In this document: positions 39,571 through 47,269 of the stretch, piece by piece
Numbering within the stretch: the first letter of the stretch is position 1
Layout of the letters: every line of letters begins with the position of its first letter
From: Chitinophaga polysaccharea
Lineage (GTDB): Bacteria; Bacteroidota; Bacteroidia; Chitinophagales; Chitinophagaceae
DNA length: 64,000 nucleotides
Assembly: GCF_007829335.1 (NCBI RefSeq)
Contig: NZ_VIWO01000012.1
Coordinates: forward strand, 112,412 to 176,411
Direction of reading: 5' to 3'
Translations under genes and position numbers: made by a program
The notes under the pieces: generated by a model
Told to the model about the DNA's origin: nothing
Database searches by the model: none
Seen by the model: the letters and a program-made list of their open reading frames with translations, nothing else

Positions 39571-40407
39571 TTATTTTTTCTTTAACCCAAATTGCAAGTA
39601 GTCATTGGGCGTAGTTGCAGTGAATTCCTTAAAAGAACGGATATAATGGCTCTGATCGAAATAACCGTTGGCATATGCTACGTCAGTCAATTTATCGAAC
39701 TGGCCAGACTTTAACTGGTAAAAAGCCAACTGGAACTGACAGATCCGCCGGTATTCACCGGCCGTTATTCCTACATATTTTTTAAAGATCCGTTGAAAGG
39801 TTCTTTCTGTGAGATTGAGTTCCTGCAGCATCTGAGCCAACACATCAGCGTCAGGGTTTTCCAACATTTTGTCGGTAGCATATCGGATGATCGCACATTC
39901 CCGACGATTGGCGGTAACCTGGGAGAGAATAAACTGATGTAGAATCTCTACTTTTTCTGTTGTTGACGAAGCATAAGCTAGCTGAATGTTCAATGCCATT
40001 GTTTTTTGTGGATTCCAACAATTCAGCTCGATGGGTTCATTTTTTAGTTGCTGGGCAGATAGCTTAAAAACCGGACCAATGGCAAATGGTTTGAAGAAAA
40101 ATGCGATCAGGGATGCGCTTCCCCATTCTGCCCATCTTTCTGTTGGAACGGTCTTTCCGAACAGTGACAGGCGATTTTCCTTATTTTGTGATGTACATAA
40201 TAAAGCAGACATGCCGTTGGTAAATATTGGCAAATCTTCCGGCTGAGGGGGATCGGAACTTTCAAGAATTAAGACGGTTTGAACAGCGTCTTTTAATACC
40301 GGGTCTATTTTATTATACCATTGTTGCATATAGAAATCAATCGTAACCTTTAATAATCCGGACACGTTATTATCCGTTTTATTCACTCTGGTATCTATAC
40401 TTGACAA
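39571..40407 (-). CDS. AraC-family transcriptional regulator
   Basis: This 278-residue soluble protein has an N-terminal sensor half with KPFAIGPVFKLSAQQL and a C-terminal AraC HTH. The first helix unit (LNLTERTFQRIFKKYVGI) and the second (LTDVAYANGYFDQSHYIRSF) end in TPNDYLQFGLKKK. An in-frame ATG further inside (MQQW) could also be the start. It probably regulates itself and the VOC gene behind it. It marks the last recognisable gene before the AT-rich accessory region. Confidence 0.88.
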   Translation of the reverse strand: MSSIDTRVNKTDNNVSGLLKVTIDFYMQQWYNKIDPVLKDAVQTVLILESSDPPQPEDLPIFTNGMSALLCTSQNKENRLSLFGKTVPTERWAEWGSASLIAFFFKPFAIGPVFKLSAQQLKNEPIELNCWNPQKTMALNIQLAYASSTTEKVEILHQFILSQVTANRRECAIIRYATDKMLENPDADVLAQMLQELNLTERTFQRIFKKYVGITAGEYRRICQFQLAFYQLKSGQFDKLTDVAYANGYFDQSHYIRSFKEFTATTPNDYLQFGLKKK

Positions 40408-40833
40408 CTAAAAATAGGACAATAGATGACGCAAATGTGGAACTTCCGAATTTCTTCATAGTTAACTATTGATCAGCCTATTTTATTTTATATATATTAT
40501 TAATACATTCATTAATAGTGAACTTTCCCTTCTGGAATAAAAGGCCCGTCTGGTTTTGAGTAAGCTAAATGGTATCCCTTATCTGGCCTCACATCAATTC
40601 TTAAATCGCTATGACCCTATGTGCAGATACACCATATACGTTCTTTTGACCTCACCCGGACCCGAAAGGGAACATCCTTGACTTGTTCGAAGGTTGTCAT
40701 CGTCTATAGGTTAACTTATTGATTAGATACTTGAATATACTAAATAAGGGGGATATTTGGAAGATATGGGAGGAGCCAATATTTTAGCATTACCCAAATA
40801 AAATATAACTAATAAACAGTAAAATCATAACCC
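40408..40833. other. AT-rich intergenic region at the left edge of the accessory block
   Basis: No gene is apparent. A perfect 12-bp palindrome ATAGTTAACTAT lies at 40458-40469, directly after AACTTCCGAATTT (40441-40453), a sequence related to palindromes at 41.6, 42.55 and 44.0-44.1 kb. No copy of the mnmE-derived attachment site was found here. Confidence 0.4.
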
Positions 40834-41568
40834 TTGACTCAAGACCCACTCGACCACGGCCCCATCTCCCGTGAAGAAATACAAAATAAAATTGATCAAT
40901 ATGGATGCTATACCGTCTTGGTAGAACCTGACGAGTACTTGCCAGGATACGCGTATACAATTGGATTGTATCAAAAATTCAACCATCCGGAAATTATCTG
41001 TTTTGGTTTATCAACAAACTCATTAGGGGATTTGTTAAATAATGCCTGCGTGTCAATAAGTAATAACAGCCCCTTAAATACAGACATATTTTATGATGAG
41101 TTTATAAAAAATTATCCTGTACAGTTCCTGTCAGTAGATAAATCATACCATTCTGATTATATGGCGATAGGTAATATTTTCTATCGTACTGCTAACTATC
41201 CTTCATTACAAATGGTATGGCCCGATAAACAATCATTGTTTCCGTGGGAGCAAGGATTTAATCCTAACTTGAAATTTAAGCAACCTCTTCTTGACAGAAA
41301 TACAGATTTCAAGTTTTATGAGGAAAGAAACGCGGGCGTATATACGACCAGCCACGTTCTGAAGGGCAAGCTTATTTTATACGTTTATCATAATGACGAT
41401 GGTGCCTGGCAGTTTCATAGCGAGCAAGAACCCAATTTTACAGATACTAAATTGGTAAGCCTGGAACAAATAACAAAAATTGACCCGTCAATAAATGAAC
41501 TTTACCATTTGTCTTTCGGACAAAAAGCCTGGCGCGAATCCTCTAATCATCCCTGGGATTGGAAGTAA
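40834..41568 (+). CDS. DUF4262-domain protein
   Basis: The frame starts with TTG (40834-40836); no ATG precedes the conserved start, so TTG is the likely initiator. The 244-residue protein carries the DUF4262 pattern: CYTVLVEPDEYLPGYAYTIGL, then HPEIICFGLS, then the segment around YLSFGQ-like LYHLSFGQKAW at the end. DUF4262 proteins are cytosolic and of unknown function. It stands alone and ends in a hairpin shared with the convergent gene. Confidence 0.75.
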   Translation: MTQDPLDHGPISREEIQNKIDQYGCYTVLVEPDEYLPGYAYTIGLYQKFNHPEIICFGLSTNSLGDLLNNACVSISNNSPLNTDIFYDEFIKNYPVQFLSVDKSYHSDYMAIGNIFYRTANYPSLQMVWPDKQSLFPWEQGFNPNLKFKQPLLDRNTDFKFYEERNAGVYTTSHVLKGKLILYVYHNDDGAWQFHSEQEPNFTDTKLVSLEQITKIDPSINELYHLSFGQKAWRESSNHPWDWK

Positions 41569-41595
41569 TATCTGGAAAACTATATCCTTTGTAGG

Positions 41596-41636
41596 ATTCA
41601 ATCAACTGTTCCGAAATTCCAAACAGTTGATTGAAT
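41596..41636. terminator. Long hairpin between convergent genes
   Basis: Perfect 15-bp stem ATTCAATCAACTGTT (41596-41610) with AACAGTTGATTGAAT (41622-41636) and loop CCGAAATTCCA. It lies between the convergent DUF4262 and beta-barrel genes. There is no strong T run, so it may be a weak bidirectional terminator or another structural element. Confidence 0.55.
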
Positions 41637-41727
41637 TCAAATAAATTGATTCGATCAAAAACTGCATTGAGCCTTAAATATCAAATTTGTTCAATACAAA
41701 CGCATAAACTCTGAAAGAGTTTCAATT

Positions 41728-42477
41728 TTAAAATCTAACTCCAGCTCCCAATTGCAAATTCAGCGATGCCAGCGAGTAATGCTTCCTCGCCGAGGTTAAA
41801 TTTGATAATTCCGGCCAGTTAGGATAATAGCTGTATTTCATCGTTGGCGCCGCACCGAAGTAATTGACGTCAGACAGTAAATAGACTTTTTTGCTTAATT
41901 TATAACTCAAAGCCAGCGAAACGTCATAGCAGAATGTTATCGGTAACTTTTCTTTGTCTTTAATAAAACCCCCTCTTGGACCGGATAAAGATGGAGAATC
42001 ATATGCATATCTAAATCCAGGTACACTTGTTTTGCAGATACCCACTGATAACATCGGTGTAAATTCAAACTTAGAATTAGACGAAAATAGAATAGAATAA
42101 TATACACCAGGCATTACCTTAAATACCTTCCAACTTTCGGTCTTAACATTTACGATCATTTGATCTGTACCTTGCTTTTTTATTTCATTCATCAGATACG
42201 CTTCATCTTGTTTATTTATTGATCCACCAATCATTAAGGAAATACCAAGTGATTTTTTTAACTGATACTTTATCAGGACATCAGCAGAAAATCCGGTTAA
42301 TGCGTTACCTGAAGTATCATGAGGGGAAGCTGAAAATGATTTATGGGCAAAACGTCCCATTGGAATAGCAACACCTGCTTTAAGCTGCACTGAAAACTTT
42401 CCATTTGGATGCTGAGTCTGTGAAAAGCATGAAACAGACACAACAAACAGCGATAAAAGGACTAAAAACTTCTTCAT
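41728..42477 (-). CDS. Outer-membrane beta-barrel protein (PorT/OprF-like)
   Basis: This 249-residue protein has a signal peptide (cleavage after SCFS) and a mature part of alternating hydrophobic strands that starts FSVQLKAGVAIPMGRF and ends SLASLNLQLGAGVRF with a terminal Phe, as expected for a small outer-membrane barrel. The family call rests on this layout. The function is unknown. It is a lone gene in the accessory block. Confidence 0.8.
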   Translation of the reverse strand: MKKFLVLLSLFVVSVSCFSQTQHPNGKFSVQLKAGVAIPMGRFAHKSFSASPHDTSGNALTGFSADVLIKYQLKKSLGISLMIGGSINKQDEAYLMNEIKKQGTDQMIVNVKTESWKVFKVMPGVYYSILFSSNSKFEFTPMLSVGICKTSVPGFRYAYDSPSLSGPRGGFIKDKEKLPITFCYDVSLALSYKLSKKVYLLSDVNYFGAAPTMKYSYYPNWPELSNLTSARKHYSLASLNLQLGAGVRF

Positions 42478-42617
42478 AATATGGTTGACTATATTATTTA
42501 TACATTAGTGTAGACGGTAATCGCATTTTTATACTGTGTTCAAAATTTTTGCGGAATTTCCAAAACTATTCAATAGACCCTATAACCGATAACTGAAATT
42601 CGACAAACTGGCATCTG

Positions 42618-43010
42618 CTACCATTTTTCAAAGTCCGTTCCCTTTAACCAATAGTCATAAAAATCAATCATTTCATTTATTCCCTTTTTCTTAAGAAGAT
42701 ACTCCTTCGTTTCTACCTGATGATTTTCTCTACGTAAATTCAATTCCTTCATTTCCTGCCTCTTCAAGTGTCGTTTTTTGACGTTTTCATAATGCTCAAA
42801 GATTTTCTCCTGGGCCTCGATATACTCTTTGCTTGACAGTAACCCCTCAAGGTCTGGCTGATTCCATTTAAATATATAGTCAATATCAAATTCAAGGTCT
42901 TCCTTTAAGGCCATTTTATATATCTGGGAATCATGCCAGCTCATAACTTCAAAATCCTCCTCTGTCCAAATACTCTTTTCTAGTTCATAAGACATACCTA
43001 TCATACTCAT
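42618..43010 (-). CDS. Small hypothetical protein, partner of the HNH-like gene
   Basis: This 130-residue acidic protein contains SWHDSQIYKMALKEDLEFDIDYIFKW, split here as SWHDSQIYKMAL and EFDIDYIFKW, a pattern I have seen in small uncharacterised proteins found singly in accessory DNA. The C-terminal half is highly charged and helical (KKRHLKRQEMKELNLRRE). It begins 5 bp after the stop of the HNH-like gene on the same strand, so the two form one operon. Its small size and position would fit an immunity or accessory protein, but nothing in the sequence proves it. Confidence 0.65.
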   Translation of the reverse strand: MSMIGMSYELEKSIWTEEDFEVMSWHDSQIYKMALKEDLEFDIDYIFKWNQPDLEGLLSSKEYIEAQEKIFEHYENVKKRHLKRQEMKELNLRRENHQVETKEYLLKKKGINEMIDFYDYWLKGTDFEKW

Positions 43011-43015
43011 AATTA

Positions 43016-43675
43016 TTAGATCATTTTCTTCTCTTTATCAATTTTTCGGAGTCTGTCAATCCAAATTCTAGTCATGGCATTTCCAATGCCTGCAAATTCA
43101 TTAATCGAAAACTCATCAGTTTTTGCATTATTGCACCAATAGCAACAAAGAGCCACATTATCCTTTGTATACGGTAAAAAGGGATCTTTCCTATCTAATT
43201 CCATTGTCCTCCCCCTTGTAAGATGGCGCTTAGTCCTGATCCAGCCATGTTCCGCCAGTTCTTCAATTTCAGATTCAAGAACCTTACAATAGGTGCAAGA
43301 CCGATCAATTTCATCAGCACCATAGAATTTAATGAATTCCTCTTTTGAAAAGAAATGCTGTTCCTGAAAGACCTTCTCTAATGCAGACGTGTGCTGAGTA
43401 TTTTTGTCATACCAATTCTTATACAATTTATCCAGCTCCCCAATTTTAATATGGGGATAATGCGGTACAACAAGTGAGGAAGGCATCTGGTGGCAACGCC
43501 CGTATAAATCATACATTTCTTTCTGAATAGAAAGCTTAATCAGTTCATCAATGTTGGGCTCTGGAATAGCCGGATTCTGTATAAAAAAATGGAACAAGCG
43601 AATATTAATGAAATTCTCAAAGGCCCGTTTTCGTATTTCGTTATATTTCCTTTGGGCAATATTTGTTTGGGGCAT
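43016..43675 (-). CDS. HNH-like endonuclease candidate
   Basis: This 219-residue cytosolic protein has a helical N-terminal part (1-120) and a C-terminal zinc-finger nuclease-like module. C127-x2-C130 (CTYC) and C178-x2-C181 (CYWC) frame RGRTMELDRKDPFLPYTKDN, with Asp161-Arg162 at the place of the first HNH His, an Asn in the DN position and CNNAKTDEF at the end. This is the look of phage and restriction-type HNH proteins in which the catalytic His is replaced by another residue or supplied elsewhere. The gene at 42618 is co-transcribed. It could be a defence nuclease, a toxin or a homing-type nuclease. Confidence 0.65.
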   Translation of the reverse strand: MPQTNIAQRKYNEIRKRAFENFINIRLFHFFIQNPAIPEPNIDELIKLSIQKEMYDLYGRCHQMPSSLVVPHYPHIKIGELDKLYKNWYDKNTQHTSALEKVFQEQHFFSKEEFIKFYGADEIDRSCTYCKVLESEIEELAEHGWIRTKRHLTRGRTMELDRKDPFLPYTKDNVALCCYWCNNAKTDEFSINEFAGIGNAMTRIWIDRLRKIDKEKKMI

Positions 43676-43849
43676 ACTATTGCTTTATAGTAATAGAATT
43701 AACAAGTTGTTGCATTTTTAGCAACAACTCAATTTACAAATTAATAACTTCTCCGCTATATAGCCTTTGCATTTAAAATGACAACAAGCACCTGAGCAAT
43801 ATACCGGATTCAATTTCATTTTTAAATGCGATCTGGATACAATCCAATC

Positions 43850-43910
43850 GTTTTACAGTATATTTTATCAAAATAATCTGTTTTACAGTAGACCAAATTC
43901 GTTTTACAAT
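43850..43910 (+). repeat. Three GTTTTACAgTA direct repeats
   Basis: GTTTTACAGTA occurs at 43850-43860 and 43880-43890, and the variant GTTTTACAATA at 43901-43911, with spacings of 30 and 21 bp. They lie on the same strand in gene-free, AT-rich DNA next to the 53-bp palindrome. They could be iterons or regulator-binding sites; no nearby protein is an obvious partner. Confidence 0.5.
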
Positions 43911-43964
43911 AAAATCGAACACCTGAAAAGCTTGGTCAAGACTATCTGAGGCAAATTGATTAAG

Positions 43965-44017
43965 TGTTTACTTTTTTCTGGTGTTTACGAATCGTAAACA
44001 CCAGAAAAAAGTAAACA
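43965..44017. repeat. Perfect 53-bp palindrome
   Basis: The arms 43965-43990 and 43992-44017 are exact reverse complements (26 bp each) around a single A at 43991. Each arm contains GTTTAC, then six T, then CTGGTGTTTACGA. The T tract comes before the inner stem and the A tract after it on both strands, which is the wrong order for a rho-independent terminator. Just to its right follow three shorter palindromes: AAATTCGG/CCGAATTT (44024-44044), AACTATTTCC/GGAAATAGTT (44090-44114) and GTTCGGAA/TTCCGAAC (44119-44135). Confidence 0.8.
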
Positions 44018-44266
44018 AACATAAAATTCGGGAATTCCGAATTTCTTAGCTTCCATAGGACTTTCTTCCTCTCACCAATCAGACATCTGAACTATTTCCA
44101 AAACGGAAATAGTTAACCGTTCGGAAATTCCGAACAGTTCAAACTAACTCTTAAAAACCTTCTGCTGCATATACCAGGTAACATATTCATCCACTGAACA
44201 ATCCAAACCATTCTCCAGTCCCTTTACCCAATCCACGATATCCACACAATGCTCGGAGGGCTTCCT

Positions 44267-44482
44267 ATTGCATTTAAAGAGTCGTATAGTCAACAATGTA
44301 ATATATCAACCCCCACCTACTACCGGTAGATGCGACCATCTTATAAAATAGTAAATAATACGAAAGTTGAAATTCTGCAAAGCTTCTCAAACGCCGAGAA
44401 ATATATGATTCAGAAAGTTCTTGATGATGTATTTAAAGCATTTTTTGACTTCTATGCAGAAGTCCGGAAATCCATTGAATAA
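44267..44482 (+). pseudogene. Truncated, stop-containing remnant of a gene like the one at 51777
   Basis: From ATT at 44267 to TAA at 44482 the plus strand encodes a 71-residue copy of the C-terminal half of the 137-residue protein at 51777-52190. Shared stretches are QSFSNAEKYMI, KVLDD and RPSYKIVN. A TAG at 44327-44329 replaces the CAG of the intact copy, and the first half of the gene is missing. The upstream junction joins unrelated DNA whose minus strand carries about 40 sense codons (44140-44266) of no recognisable protein. The downstream terminator copy at 44510 is preserved. Confidence 0.85.
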
Positions 44483-44509
44483 TAACATCTCACATATAAA
44501 TATGTATTT

Positions 44510-44534
44510 AGCCTAATCCCATTAGGCTTTTTTT
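44510..44534 (+). terminator. Terminator downstream of the remnant gene
   Basis: Stem AGCCTAAT (44510-44517) with ATTAGGCT (44521-44528), 3-nt loop, then a T run. It is a near-identical copy of the terminator at 52218-52242. Confidence 0.85.
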
Positions 44535-44775
44535 ATGCTTAATCGATTTGATGTAGCATAACACTAAAAACGGGTTTGACATGATAAAACACGCTTACGA
44601 TCAGCAAGAATACATATTCAAGGATAAAGGGCTATGAGCACAATGTTACTGTATTAAGTCTTGCCAATAAAACAGGATTTTTTCACCAAGATGATTGTAG
44701 TCTTTTCTATCTCCAATACTGCCTTAGCTATCCTACAATGCACAACGAAAATTCTCACACCTTATTAGCAGAACC

Positions 44776-45030
44776 ATGACAAACGAAGAATGTCTTTCGC
44801 AGGCATACAGCGATTTAAAAGACAAGCATATTATGTTGAAGCGCTATTGTAATCACTTAAATGCGCTCCGAATGCAGACAGAAGTACATCAATTACAAAA
44901 ACGACATGAGGACTTAAAAAGGCAGTACAACGCCTTGCAAATAAAATATAAGGAAGTCTATCAGAAATATATTGAAACAAACGATCAACTCAATCGGTTT
45001 TTGAATAAAAACCATGATACGCTGTTCTAA
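44776..45030 (+). CDS. Small coiled-coil protein
   Basis: This 84-residue charged protein is predicted to be almost entirely helical, with a heptad-like pattern (HQLQKRHEDLKRQYNALQIK). No domain is recognised. It lies in about 480 bp of DNA that interrupts the alignment between the left and right copies of the element, between the preserved tail of the old HTH gene (about 44664-44690) and the present HTH gene, so it seems to have arrived by insertion. It could be a regulatory or structural small protein. Confidence 0.6.
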   Translation: MTNEECLSQAYSDLKDKHIMLKRYCNHLNALRMQTEVHQLQKRHEDLKRQYNALQIKYKEVYQKYIETNDQLNRFLNKNHDTLF

Positions 45031-45147
45031 AGTGTAAACATGGATATTTTTCGATTTTTCATCTTTCCGGTACGATCAGCCTTAAAATATATTTGAATCG
45101 AAAATAACACGATTTCTCACAGCAAAAGACGCATTTCTGATAAGCAG

Positions 45148-45522
45148 CTATGAAGAAGCCGCCAGCTTCATTTTAATTTCTACCCGATCAAATAAATGCT
45201 TTTTACCCAGCCGACTACTTGTAATAATTCCGTCTTTTAGCCATCTACGAAGCGTTAGAGGACTGATATTAAGCAACTGCGCTGCTTCTTTAAGATTTAA
45301 GAGCAGTTTATCTTCCAGTGTATGCCAGGAAATAGCTGTTGACAAAATAGTTGGCTGTACACTTACGTCATGTATAGCGGATTTCAGCTTTTCCTCCCGC
45401 TTCGCCTGTTTATACGCTTTTCTATTGCAGGCATGGGAGCAATACCGGGTAAGCATCGTTTTAGCGATAAACTCCTGTTGGCAATGCTGGCAAACCTTAT
45501 TCAGTCGTATATTGCTGCTCAT
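45148..45522 (-). CDS. Zinc-finger/HTH_17 DNA-binding protein (left element copy)
   Basis: This 124-residue protein has an N-terminal zinc-finger-like part with C11, C14, C28 and C32 (CQHC and RYCSHAC), a linker, and a MerR/excisionase-type HTH (LLNLKEAAQLLNISPLTLRR, then WLKDG). It is closely similar to the 118-residue protein at 52355-52711 over the whole length except the last 12 residues, where the sequences diverge at a recombination point. Such HTH_17 proteins act as recombination directionality factors or small regulators. Its position beside the cargo gene in both elements makes it a backbone gene. Confidence 0.8.
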   Translation of the reverse strand: MSSNIRLNKVCQHCQQEFIAKTMLTRYCSHACNRKAYKQAKREEKLKSAIHDVSVQPTILSTAISWHTLEDKLLLNLKEAAQLLNISPLTLRRWLKDGIITSSRLGKKHLFDRVEIKMKLAASS

Positions 45523-45635
45523 TGTACATTTTCGATTTTTAGGTTCCTATATAAACTGATAAAGACCTCAATTTTTATGTAGAAAACAATCGATAATTTT
45601 AAATATTATTTGATTCTCTAAAATAAAATATAAGT

Positions 45636-46298
45636 ATGCGTCGCAAAAAAAGGGGGTACTTTGAGCTACTTAATGAGGCATTAAAGAAATATCAATATGC
45701 AATAAATTTTCTCACTATTGTAATTGGCTTTAGCGGCTTAATCCTTACTTTTTCCCAGATTATATCCTCAAATATTGCACTCAAACAAAGCATATACACA
45801 TTCCAGGGAGAGCAATATCCTATATTATCATTTAAACTTCATGATAAAAGCAATGGTTTATTTAAGGTGGATAACATAATCCCTGGTGATATGTTATTTC
45901 AATTTGCAAATGTTTACTGGCATCCACTTTTAAAAAATGAAGTAAGTAACCCAAGAATACGCATTCACGACAAAACATGGTTTGTAACTCCTATGACAAC
46001 ATACTTATCCTATAAATACAATTTTGATTCATTGTTTATTAAGTATAACAAGACCGATTATCTCACTTGCGAAATGCCTGTGGCACTAGGTATAAATTAT
46101 GTGAAATATGGCGAGTCAAGATTGATTTACGCCATTTATGACTTAGAATTTACTGTCCAAAGAAATATAGATGATAATCTTCCAAAATATAAGGTTGAGC
46201 CACTGGGCGTATATTTATTGAGGTACTTGAAACCCGAAACAGATATAGATAAAGCACTGCTTGAAAGCGATCTTATTAGCGTTGTTCCTGATCACTAA
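45636..46298 (+). CDS. Membrane-anchored protein of unknown function (cargo slot of left element)
   Basis: This 220-residue protein starts with RRKKRG, followed by one hydrophobic helix (about residues 22-44, INFLTIVIGFSGLILTFSQI) and a beta-rich domain of about 170 residues without cysteines. The basic N-terminus predicts the C-terminal domain outside the cytoplasm. It is not recognisably related to the protease that sits in the equivalent place in the right element. It lies between the zinc-finger/HTH gene and the conserved end sequence with the attachment site. A defence or fitness role is only a guess from position. Confidence 0.7.
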   Translation: MRRKKRGYFELLNEALKKYQYAINFLTIVIGFSGLILTFSQIISSNIALKQSIYTFQGEQYPILSFKLHDKSNGLFKVDNIIPGDMLFQFANVYWHPLLKNEVSNPRIRIHDKTWFVTPMTTYLSYKYNFDSLFIKYNKTDYLTCEMPVALGINYVKYGESRLIYAIYDLEFTVQRNIDDNLPKYKVEPLGVYLLRYLKPETDIDKALLESDLISVVPDH

Positions 46299-46314
46299 TC
46301 AGAAGAGGCAAAAT

Positions 46315-46362
46315 GTATCATTGCGTATCATACCGTATCGTTTGAGTATCATTACGTATCAT
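46315..46362 (+). repeat. Five phased GTATCAT repeats at the left element's end
   Basis: GTATCAT occurs at 46315, 46325, 46346 and 46356, with the variant GTATCGT at 46335. Start-to-start spacings are 10, 10, 11 and 10 bp, so all lie on one face of the helix. The right element's end carries the same array. They may be arm-type sites for the integrase or sites for the HTH protein. Confidence 0.75.
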
Positions 46363-46524
46363 TCCACCCCCGGATTCATGACACGAATTCCCAAACTTTT
46401 CCATTAGTAACCAACATCACAACAAGAAAACGATAATTAAAGGCAAAGAAAGCACTACCATTAGCAGGCAAAACCCGCTACCATAGCACTAAAGGCAAGA
46501 AAAAGTATATTAAAGGAAACTATC

Positions 46525-46542
46525 TTACTTCCCGATACAGAA
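46525..46542. other. Attachment site, left copy (mnmE 3'-end repeat)
   Basis: TTACTTCCCGATACAGAA; on the minus strand it reads as the last codons of mnmE, FCIGK-stop. The matching site lies at 53799-53816 at the true mnmE end. The sequence to its right (46543 on) is not mnmE, so this is a recombined copy. It marks the integrase-proximal boundary of the right element. Confidence 0.85.
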
Positions 46543-46679
46543 ACGGCCCGCGGGTGTTATGTCGCCTGTTATTTCGCGGGTTTCAGGGGAAATAAAAGTG
46601 GGGGGGTGAATGAATCGTAACAAAACTGTGAACAGATTTCCATCACATACTATTATTAATAATACTTAACTAAGCGATT

Positions 46680-46976
46680 TCACTCTCTTATGTCAATATC
46701 AAAATGAAGTCGAATAAAATGTGTAACGTGGTTACTGGCATCTGAAATAACATCCATAGTGCCCTTCGTTAATTCATTTTGATCAGCCCCCTCCAATAGG
46801 CATTGTTGCATATATTTATTTACATCCTGGATTAGATCACCTTTGAAGGCTTGAAACTTTAGTTTCAAATCATTTATATTTAAATCTCTCTTGGGCTCAT
46901 TCTCTGCAATAAAATCCTGAACCACCTTATTGGCAACTAATGTCATTTTGCTTATGCAATAGGCAACTTTATCCAT
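46680..46976 (-). CDS. Small hypothetical protein
   Basis: This 98-residue soluble protein is predicted to be helical, with VAYCISKMTLVANKVVQDFI near the N-terminus and a basic middle (KRDLNINDLKLKF). No domain is recognised. It is the first gene inside the right element next to the attachment site and is transcribed toward it. Confidence 0.6.
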   Translation of the reverse strand: MDKVAYCISKMTLVANKVVQDFIAENEPKRDLNINDLKLKFQAFKGDLIQDVNKYMQQCLLEGADQNELTKGTMDVISDASNHVTHFIRLHFDIDIRE

Positions 46977-47226
46977 ATAATATTTATATATAAGCCACTA
47001 AATTATAATTAATTCTGCTGAATTTAAAGTATTTGATTTCACTTTATTCAAAGACTACATAAAATTCTGTTACTGGAAACTACTTCAAATCGAAGTTTTG
47101 TGTTATTCAACAATAACTATCATAGTTTTAATAAGATAATGCAATAAGGATAATTAAAAATTACATATGTAACACATTAAATTATAAAATCAAACGCAAT
47201 ATACTTATCTATCCTTAACAAATGAC

Positions 47227-47254
47227 TTGACTATACATTGCAGGTATACCTTTG
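47227..47254 (+). promoter_or_regulatory. Predicted promoter of the 118-residue protein gene
   Basis: TACCTTTG at 47247-47254 matches the TAnnTTTG -7 box; TTGAC at 47227-47231 could be the -33 box. The ATG follows at 47270 with a leader of under 15 nt. Confidence 0.45.
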
Positions 47255-47269
47255 TGAAAAACAAGGTGT

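Larger units (their letters stand above)
46311..46542. repeat. Element end sequence, left copy (direct repeat of 53589-53816)
   Basis: About 230 bp that read nearly the same at 53589-53816, including the GTATCAT array, GGATTCATGACACGAATTCC, TTAGTAACCAACATCACAAC and ACTACCATAGCACTAAAGG, and ending in the 18-bp mnmE-derived site. It forms the mnmE-proximal end of the decayed left element. Confidence 0.85.

Noticed and set aside
40660..40700. Possible tRNA or RNA gene around CACCCGGACCCGAAAGGGAA
   Set aside because: No cloverleaf or conserved T-loop can be drawn around this GC-richer patch.
43965..44017. Reading the 53-bp palindrome as a bidirectional terminator
   Set aside because: On both strands the T tract comes before the inner stem and the A tract after it, the reverse of a rho-independent terminator.
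40439..44140. Integron cassette array with attC sites
   Set aside because: The palindromes have no recognisable attC core sites, the genes are not all in one direction, and there is no integron integrase.
41569..44266. A third copy of the mnmE-derived site that would close the left element
   Set aside because: I read this region and 40408-40833 for CTTCCCGATACA and close variants and found none, so the outer boundary of the left element is unknown.
44140..44330. Minus-strand open frame of about 45 codons across the remnant junction
   Set aside because: It has only a TTG as possible start, crosses the boundary between two unrelated DNA pieces and resembles no protein known to me; mentioned only in the remnant entry.
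44776..45030. Coiled-coil gene as phage tail or structural component
   Set aside because: An 84-residue heptad-like helix alone is not evidence of a phage function, and no phage structural gene lies nearby.
46315..46362. CRISPR array from the regularly spaced GTATCAT repeats
   Set aside because: The repeat is 7 bp with 3-4-bp gaps, far too short for repeat-spacer units, and no cas gene is present.
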